In this document: positions 7,218 to 12,190 of the stretch, one piece after another | Layout of the letters: every line of letters begins with the position of its first letter | Position numbering within the stretch: the stretch's first letter is position 1 | NCBI GenBank assembly: GCA_047620505.1 | Contig: JBLHKS010000211.1 | Location: 1-12,190 of the forward strand | Direction: 5' to 3' | DNA from: JBLHKS01 sp047620505 | Lineage (GTDB): Bacteria; Verrucomicrobiota; Verrucomicrobiia; Verrucomicrobiales; DEV007 | DNA: 12,190 nt | Made by a program: the position numbers and the translations under genes | Notes under the pieces: model-generated | Told to the model about the DNA's origin: nothing | Databases searched by the model: none | What the model saw: only the letters and a program-made list of their open reading frames with translations

Positions 7218-9752
7218 CTACTCTTTAGTAGAGGCTGTTTCGTTCGATTCAGCTTCGGGCGCTTCCGCCACAGGCTCGGTCTTCTCCGCAGGCGCTTCGG
7301 GCGCTTCCGCCGCTGGCTCGGCTTTCTCCGCAGGCGCTTCAGACGCTTCCGCTACAGGCTCGGTCTTCTCCGCAGCCGCTTCGGGCGCTTCCGACGCAGG
7401 CTCGGTCTTCTCCGCTGCCGCTTCGGGCGCTTCCGCTACAGGCTCGACTTTCTCCGCAGCCGCTTCGGGCGCTTCCGACACGGGCTCGGTCTTCTCCGCT
7501 GCCGCTTCGGGCGCTTCCGACACGGGCTCGGTTTTCTCCGCAGTCGCTTCGGGCGCTTCCGACACGGGGTCGGTTTTCTCAGCAGGCACTTCGGACGCTT
7601 CGGCCACAGGCTCGGTTTTCTCCGAAGCCGCTTCAGGCGCAGATTCCGCTTTCTCCGAAGGAGTTTCCGCTCCGCCTGCCTTCACCTTCGCTCTTTTGGA
7701 CTTCCCGCCCTTCTTTTTGGCACCAGCAGCTGCTGACTTCGATTTCGGCCGCTTCTTCTTCTGATTCGGATCGCCACGACGCACACCCAAATGAAGCTCG
7801 CTCAAGGCAAATTCGATGATGAAACCCTCGTCAATCAGCCAATGAAGATCGCTCAGAATCGCGGTCTCCGCTGCGGTCAATTCTCCGCCGCGTGCACGCG
7901 GATTCGCCGCTTCGGTCTTTGCTTTCGCTTTCCCTTTTGGCTTCGATTCGGACTCCGGAGCCGGCTCGCTCTCGGCGGAAGGGGCTTCCTCCTTGGACTC
8001 AACCGGCGCTGCTTCAACTTCGGCCTCGACTGCTTTCGGCTCCTCGACAGCCTCGCTGCTTGCCGGTTCCTCAGCTTCGGGAGCTTTCTCTTCTTCCTTT
8101 TTCGATGGCGGACGAGGCGCAATTCGCGTCACGAGTTCGCTGACTTTGACGCCAGGCTCGCGCTCGATGAACTGGATGATTTTGACAATCCCGTCCGATA
8201 GCGGCGTGTCGGTCTCGAAAGCGCGCGGACGGGCTTTGGCTGCGTAGAGCTTTTTTTCGTAATGCTTGAAAATCTTGAGCCCGCTTCGCTCGAGCTGTCC
8301 GCAGAGAACTTTGACCAGCGGAAAGGGACTGCGCTTGAGAAATTCGACTTCGCGACGAAGAATCGAAAGCAAGCCTGGCGCGAGCTGTTTCGCTGGGATT
8401 CCACCTGGAACGGTGACCGATTTTTGGAGTCTGACGGTGTGGGCAGCGAGGTTGCTGCGGAAATGCCGTTCGAGCGCTTCGAGCGAATCGAGACGAGTCT
8501 GTTCGACGACCGGCTCGGCTGGCTTTTCGGGCTCCGCTTCGTTTTTGGCCTCGGCTTCGGGCTCGGCGGCTTCCGGCGGATCGGCTGATTCCGATTCAGC
8601 GGGTGCATCCGGCGTTTCGACCGGGGCTTCGGCTGCGTTGCTTTCGACAGGCGCGGATTCATCGACAACTGGCGGCTCTGCGGCTTCAGCTTCGACCTCG
8701 GGCTTTTCTGGAGCCTCGGGAGCCGTTTCGGCAACGGGTTCCGGCTCGGGTTTTTCCTTGGTCTTTGGATAAAGATAATTCGTGACCAGGCTTTCCTGCT
8801 CACGCCATTTCGCGACCAGCTCCTCACTCGTTTCCGTCCGGATTTTCGCTTTGTAGCGCTCGATCGGCATGTCGGCGAAGCGCTGGCGATGCATTCGCTG
8901 AATCGCCGGCTGGTAGCCGTGATAATTCGGTGGCCCCAGCAGCTGCCCACTGAGTCCGCAGACCGCGATGCAGTTGAAATTGCCTTTGGGACCATCGGTT
9001 TTGGTCTCCTCGATCGTGTAATATTTTTCGAGATTCTTGCGATCGGAAAGGAAATGCCGAATGGCGTCTTCTTCGTTCATCCAGAGCGATCCGTCGGCCT
9101 TGCAGCGGACGAGTTGCGAGGAGCTCTTTTCGTCTTCGCGACCGAAAACGACTTCGAATCGCTCGCGACCTTCGAGAATCATTTTCGCCAGATCAAAGAG
9201 CGCGATCGCGCGGCCGGACATTTTAATCCGACCAGCGAGCGCTGCGACCGACTCCCGCGTTGCGCGAATTTTCGCGGTGATGCCTCTGGCAAATTCTTCG
9301 CGCGGTGCCCGATCTCGATCGCGATTTCCGAATCCGCCCCGACCTCTGCTATCGCGCTGATCACGACCGCCGCCCTGTCCTCCTCGTCGGTCGCCGCCTG
9401 GGCCACCGCCACGTCGATCTCCACCTCCGCCACCGCCGCCAGGTCCACGTCGCTCTCCGCCGCCACCACCTCCGCCGCGTCGATCTCCACCACCTCCTGC
9501 TCCGCCGCCACCACCGCCGAAGGAACGTTCGCGGCCGAAGCCTGCGCCGCCGCCTCCTCCACCACCGCCGCCGTATCCGCCTCGGCCCTGACCCTGGCCG
9601 CCTCGGCCACGGCCTTTGCGATCATCGCCTCGGTCCTCGAATTTTTCGTATTTCTTCGAGGGCGGAGCCTCGGTGTCCATCGAGCTAACCCAGTCCGGAG
9701 CCAATTGAAGGCTGGAAAGGTCGAGAGGTTTCGGATCGGAGGAATCGGCCAT
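7218..9752 (-). CDS. RGG-rich protein of unknown function with acidic C-terminal repeats
   Basis: An 844-residue protein I do not recognise. Residues 40-150 are Gly/Arg-rich with six RGG motifs (e.g. DRRGGQGG, GRGGFGN) and runs of up to nine glycines, typical of RNA-binding disordered tails. Residues ~153-330 look folded: IRATRESVAALAGRIKMSGR, LWMNEEDAIRHFL, then a stretch with Cys261, Cys265 and GPPNYHGYQPAIQRMHRQRF. Residues 331-415 are acidic and Pro-rich. Residues ~416-545 look folded and end in a possible winged-helix-like segment (GIVKIIQFIEREPGVKVSEL). After another acidic linker come a short folded stretch (622-660), a Lys/Ala-rich histone-H1-like stretch (664-694) and nine 14-residue acidic repeats (710-835). 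No signal peptide is present, so it is probably cytoplasmic. RNA or nucleoid binding is inferred from composition only. The ATG at 9752 begins a plausible MADSSDPKPL start. It follows the methyltransferase by 116 bp on the same strand. Confidence 0.8.
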   Translation of the reverse strand: MADSSDPKPLDLSSLQLAPDWVSSMDTEAPPSKKYEKFEDRGDDRKGRGRGGQGQGRGGYGGGGGGGGGAGFGRERSFGGGGGGAGGGGDRRGGGGGGGERRGPGGGGGGGDRRGGGPGGDRRGGQGGGRDQRDSRGRGGFGNRDRDRAPREEFARGITAKIRATRESVAALAGRIKMSGRAIALFDLAKMILEGRERFEVVFGREDEKSSSQLVRCKADGSLWMNEEDAIRHFLSDRKNLEKYYTIEETKTDGPKGNFNCIAVCGLSGQLLGPPNYHGYQPAIQRMHRQRFADMPIERYKAKIRTETSEELVAKWREQESLVTNYLYPKTKEKPEPEPVAETAPEAPEKPEVEAEAAEPPVVDESAPVESNAAEAPVETPDAPAESESADPPEAAEPEAEAKNEAEPEKPAEPVVEQTRLDSLEALERHFRSNLAAHTVRLQKSVTVPGGIPAKQLAPGLLSILRREVEFLKRSPFPLVKVLCGQLERSGLKIFKHYEKKLYAAKARPRAFETDTPLSDGIVKIIQFIEREPGVKVSELVTRIAPRPPSKKEEEKAPEAEEPASSEAVEEPKAVEAEVEAAPVESKEEAPSAESEPAPESESKPKGKAKAKTEAANPRARGGELTAAETAILSDLHWLIDEGFIIEFALSELHLGVRRGDPNQKKKRPKSKSAAAGAKKKGGKSKRAKVKAGGAETPSEKAESAPEAASEKTEPVAEASEVPAEKTDPVSEAPEATAEKTEPVSEAPEAAAEKTEPVSEAPEAAAEKVEPVAEAPEAAAEKTEPASEAPEAAAEKTEPVAEASEAPAEKAEPAAEAPEAPAEKTEPVAEAPEAESNETASTKE
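7248..7625 (-). repeat. Nine tandem 42-bp repeats encoding AEKTEPVSEAPEAA-type units
   Basis: Nine head-to-tail 42-bp units fill exactly 378 bp and encode residues 710-835 of the RGG protein. The consensus is AEKTEPVSEAPEAA, with variation mainly at positions 4, 7, 8 and 11-14. A more decayed unit (SEKAESAPEAA) precedes them. Since 42 is a multiple of three, gain or loss of units keeps the frame, so length variation between strains is likely. Confidence 0.9.
7724..7735. repeat. 12-bp palindrome CAGCAGCTGCTG
   Basis: CAGCAGCTGCTG lies in the Lys/Ala-rich part of the RGG gene, read as Ala-Ala-Ala, about 1.9 kb from the copy at 5789. A shorter AGCAGCTGC copy is at 8938-8946 in the same gene. 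Confidence 0.55.
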
Positions 9753-9868
9753 GTGACGTCGAGTTGAGTCGGGAAAAAGTGAGTCGGACTAACCACGCCC
9801 AAACGGACAGCGGCCTTCCATTGGCTCGGATATTTGTGAAATGATAGTTGGAGAGCGGCGAGTGCGAT

Positions 9869-10591
9869 TCAGGTGAACCGAATCAGGCGATGGAATCCCG
9901 TGTGATCGCGCCAGAGTTCGTCGCCGCCGCTGAGGCCAGCCTGGCGGGCCAGTTCAACGAATTCGCCCTGCTCTTCGGGGAAATCTCGGCCGCGGATGTG
10001 CTCGTCGATCATTTCCATCTGGCGCTCGGTGTAGGCGTCCCAGATTTGACCGCACATCGCGAGGTAGCGATCGAGATAAGCCTCGCGCGTTTCGTTCGGC
10101 TCGCAAAAAACGTCGTAGACGAGAAGTTCGCCGCCCGGTGCCAGCAGCTGCTGGTCGGAAATCGCCGCGAAGAACTCGCTTTTCTCTTCCCGGGTGAAGT
10201 GATGAAGCGAGTAGCCGACCACGATCGCGTCGAAGGGCCCGTTTGCGGTTTTGACGAACTCACCGAGGTCCGCCTGGCGCAGATCGACGTCAGCGCCTGT
10301 CGTCTTGAGGTTTTCGCGGGCGTGCTGGAGCGCGATTTCGGCCAGATCGACGCCGAGATAATTCGTGAAGCGGCTTTCGCGGATCACGCGGCTGGTCATG
10401 TCGGCGTCGCCGCATCCGAGATCGAGAAAACGTCCGCCTGAGGGGCGATTCGCGAAGTGCGCGACCAGGGCGTCGCCAAGTTCGCGATGCGACATGAAAT
10501 TTCGATCGATGACCGTTCGGTAGATTTCCCAACCATCGAAGAAAGCCTGGATTTCGGCGTTTTTGTCTTCGGTTTGGGTGGAAGCGGGCAT
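9869..10591 (-). CDS. SAM-dependent class I methyltransferase
   Basis: A 240-residue cytoplasmic protein with a Rossmann-type methyltransferase core. Motif I, FLDLGCGDAD, is at 55-64 and binds SAM. YLGVDLAEIALQHAREN (78-94) carries the acidic residue expected to bind the ribose. ADLGEF (~107-112) and FDAIVVGYSLHHF (120-132) follow, then the post-motif LLAPGGELLVYD (149-160). This resembles the Methyltransf_12/25 group; the methyl acceptor cannot be deduced. ATG 10591 (MPASTQTEDKN) is chosen over an in-frame TTG 39 bases upstream, because the extra 13 residues (Arg-rich, then Pro/His) look non-coding and methyltransferases of this type usually start shortly before the first helix. The gene lies upstream of the RGG protein gene on the same strand and could share its transcript. 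Methylation of the RGG arginines is a tempting link, but the protein lacks features I would recognise as a protein arginine methyltransferase. Confidence 0.85.
   Translation of the reverse strand: MPASTQTEDKNAEIQAFFDGWEIYRTVIDRNFMSHRELGDALVAHFANRPSGGRFLDLGCGDADMTSRVIRESRFTNYLGVDLAEIALQHARENLKTTGADVDLRQADLGEFVKTANGPFDAIVVGYSLHHFTREEKSEFFAAISDQQLLAPGGELLVYDVFCEPNETREAYLDRYLAMCGQIWDAYTERQMEMIDEHIRGRDFPEEQGEFVELARQAGLSGGDELWRDHTGFHRLIRFT
10141..10154. repeat. 14-bp perfect palindrome with GCAGCTGC core
   Basis: CCAGCAGCTGCTGG lies in the methyltransferase gene, read as Gln-Gln-Leu-Leu, identical to the copy at 1785-1798 and about 2.4 kb from the previous 10-mer copy. None was found from here to the right edge. 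Confidence 0.6.
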
Positions 10592-10786
10592 GATCGGCGA
10601 ATGCGGAATTCGGGAACGCCGAGCTATCAATTTAAAACCAGAATAGACAATCTAAAGTTGAACGAAAATCGATGCCTTCGAGCGCTTGGTGCCTTGACTG
10701 CGACCTTTCCCGTAGGTTGGGTCAAATTTCAGACTGTTCTCTTGTCGGGAATCGTCGCGCCACTCTTCAAAGCCCCGCTCATCTTC
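10592..10786. promoter_or_regulatory. Divergent intergenic region between methyltransferase and beta-helix protein
   Basis: These 195 bp separate two genes transcribed apart, so outward promoters are expected. The part near the methyltransferase (10624-10665) is AT-rich, as promoters often are. A TTGACT hexamer at 10694-10699 points towards the beta-helix gene, but no good -10 box follows at 16-18 bp. Start sites cannot be assigned from sequence. Confidence 0.4.
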
Positions 10787-12190
10787 ATGAACTCCGCAAA
10801 GCTTCTTCTCGCAGGCCTGTCTTGTCTGATTGCACTCGCAGTCCCCGTAGCACAAGCCGCCACCTTCTCCGTCACCACCACGGTTGACGAACTCGACGCC
10901 ACTTCCGCGGACGGAACCGGCGTTTCCTTGCGGGAAGCGATTCGCGACGCCAACGCGACGGGCGCTGACGACTCCATCTTCTTGCCTGCCGGGACTTACC
11001 GGCTCACGCGAACCGGCGCGGGCGAAGACGCCAACGCCACCGGCGACCTCGACATCGCCGCCACCGCTACTGGCGGGAAGCTCACCATCGTCGGCGCCGG
11101 TAATGGAGCCGTGATCGACGCCACCGGTTTGGGCGACCGTATTCTTCACTCGCCCTCGGGTGCGGATGTGGCCCTGCGCGGGTTTACCCTGACGGGAGGG
11201 AACGCGGGCTTCGGCGGAGCCCTCGTAAATTCCGGCACTCTTGTGGTCTCCGATTGCACTTTTCATAGCAATTCGAGCCCGGCGAACACGAACACCGGTG
11301 CAATCGCAGCTGGCGGCACGGTGACGATCGAGCGTTGCACCTTTCATGACAATACCTCCGGCCGGGACGGCGGCGCGGTCACCATCTCGGGAGACGTCGA
11401 CATCATCAACTCCACCTTCAACGGCAACACCGCCACCGGGAATGGCGGAGCCATCTTCATCTTCAGCGGCACGCTGGACCTGATCCAATCCACGGTGTCC
11501 GGCAACACGGCAACCGGAAGCGTCGGCGGGGGCGTTTGGAACCTGGGCCAGACCCTCAACCTCACCAATTCCATCGTCGCCGGGAACAACGCGGCGACCG
11601 ATCCCGATATCAGCGGCGCGATCAGCAACCAGACCGGCCAGAATCTCACATTCGGCGATCCTCAGCTCGGATCTCTCAGGGACAATGGAGGGCAGACTCT
11701 GACGATGGCTCCGGCGCTCGGCAGTCCGGCGATCGATCCGGCTAGCGGCGATCAGACTTCGGCGCTGACGACCGATCAACGCGGCGCTCCCCGCGTCAAC
11801 GGCGGAATTGTCGACATCGGCGCGGTGGAGAGGGACGACGATCTGACGTTTCAGCACCTGCTGGCTCAGGGCGACACGATTGAGGTGATGAACGCCGACG
11901 ATTCCGGCGCCGGTTCGTTGCGTCAGGCCTTGGCGGATGCCGCTGCGGGCAGTGCTTTCGGCACGCACATCACGTTCAACTCCTCTCTCAATGGGGCGAC
12001 GATCACGCTTGCGACGGAGCTTGACGTGGCCGACAACGCGCATCCGCTGGACATCGACGCCTCCGCTCTATCGGGCGGAGTCATTCTATCGGGCAACAAC
12101 GTGACCCGAGTGTGGGATTTCGGCACCGACACGCGGACGCGTCTTTCAACGCTTACGATCACAGGAGGGTTCAGCCTCAACGGCGGCGGA
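10787..12190 (+). CDS. Exported CSLREA / choice-of-anchor Q beta-helix protein (partial, runs off right edge)
   Basis: The frame from ATG 10787 stays open for 468 codons to the window edge. MNSAKLLLAGLSCLIALAVP then VAQA is a Sec signal peptide, cleaved after residue 24. TFSVTTTVDELDA leads into GVSLREAIRDAN (45-56), the CSLREA domain signature, followed by the usual FLPAGTYRLT and GKLTIVGAGNGAVIDATGLG. Residues ~120-310 are imperfect right-handed beta-helix coils with recurring phrases such as STFNGNTATGNGGAIF and STVSGNTATGSVGGGVW. TDQRGAPRVNGGIVDIGAVE (329-348) is the choice-of-anchor Q signature that normally ends such a module. A second module then starts (SLRQALADA at 377-385), so the full protein is larger. 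These proteins are surface or secreted, with an adhesive or glycan-related role suspected. The start is set by the signal peptide; no clear ribosome-binding site is visible. It diverges from the methyltransferase gene. Confidence 0.9.
   Translation, partial: MNSAKLLLAGLSCLIALAVPVAQAATFSVTTTVDELDATSADGTGVSLREAIRDANATGADDSIFLPAGTYRLTRTGAGEDANATGDLDIAATATGGKLTIVGAGNGAVIDATGLGDRILHSPSGADVALRGFTLTGGNAGFGGALVNSGTLVVSDCTFHSNSSPANTNTGAIAAGGTVTIERCTFHDNTSGRDGGAVTISGDVDIINSTFNGNTATGNGGAIFIFSGTLDLIQSTVSGNTATGSVGGGVWNLGQTLNLTNSIVAGNNAATDPDISGAISNQTGQNLTFGDPQLGSLRDNGGQTLTMAPALGSPAIDPASGDQTSALTTDQRGAPRVNGGIVDIGAVERDDDLTFQHLLAQGDTIEVMNADDSGAGSLRQALADAAAGSAFGTHITFNSSLNGATITLATELDVADNAHPLDIDASALSGGVILSGNNVTRVWDFGTDTRTRLSTLTITGGFSLNGGG

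Noticed and set aside
7033..7764. Plus-strand frames over the acidic repeat region (e.g. SGASATGSVFSAGA-like repeats)
   Set aside because: They are the antisense of the 42-bp repeats in the RGG protein gene; repeats whose unit is a multiple of three keep several frames open.
2204..9209. GCGATCGC (HIP1-like) at 2204, 6314 and 9202
   Set aside because: Only three copies, each in a region already rich in GATCG codon pairs; too few to claim a signal.
9179..9802. Minus-strand Ala/Val/Glu-rich frame and plus-strand His/Arg-rich frames over the RGG tail
   Set aside because: They are shadows of the glycine-codon run. The frame giving RGG motifs continues into long folded segments, and the others do not.
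10652..12043. 463-codon minus-strand open frame
   Set aside because: Its translation is Arg/Gly/Ala-rich with no recognisable domain or signal. The plus strand over the same DNA encodes a textbook CSLREA beta-helix protein, so this frame is a by-product of the GC-rich, repetitive coding sequence.

Overview
The window looks like chromosomal DNA of a member of the Verrucomicrobiota, probably a soil Chthoniobacterales-type lineage. Planctomycetota is the main alternative. The call rests on gene content: a DUF1501 protein, an FG-GAP/VCBS protein carrying a c-type heme motif, a BD-FAE-type esterase, a sialate O-acetylesterase-family enzyme and a CSLREA/choice-of-anchor Q beta-helix protein, most with export signals. 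No rRNA, tRNA, CRISPR array, transposase or phage gene was seen.

Layout. On the minus strand from about 4.85 kb down to the left edge lie an exported alpha/beta hydrolase (3948-4847), a DUF1501 protein (2479-3846), a VCBS/cytochrome-c-like lipoprotein (268-2253) and the first 31 codons of another lipoprotein (1-93, cut by the window edge). Short gaps suggest that the first three form an operon. Diverging from the hydrolase across 83 bp is a plus-strand acetylesterase of the SGNH/SASA type (4931-6700). Together these genes fit export-linked breakdown of acylated polysaccharide, which is inference from families and context.

Between the acetylesterase and the next, convergent gene is a 517-bp region with no gene (6701-7217). 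It holds a diverged tandem duplication. Each unit contains a copy of the acetylesterase 3' end followed by a 151-152 bp element bounded by 33-bp inverted repeats. Next comes an 844-residue minus-strand protein of unknown function (7218-9752). It has an RGG/glycine-rich N-terminus, several unrecognised folded segments, a Lys/Ala-rich basic stretch and nine 14-residue acidic repeats. Upstream of it, on the same strand, is a SAM-dependent methyltransferase (9869-10591). After a 195-bp divergent gap, a plus-strand exported beta-helix protein (10787 onward) runs off the right edge. It is easily missed because it has no stop codon in the window and a 463-codon antisense frame lies opposite it.

The most unusual signals are: the disordered RGG/basic/acidic-repeat protein; a short palindrome (GCAGCTGC, often extended to AGCAGCTGCT) present at least nine times, in three different codon frames, with the 10-mers about 2 kb apart; the duplicated gene-end plus inverted-repeat module; and a DUF1501 gene whose Tat-like signal is encoded upstream of the only usable start codon. 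None of these is proven to be a new system.
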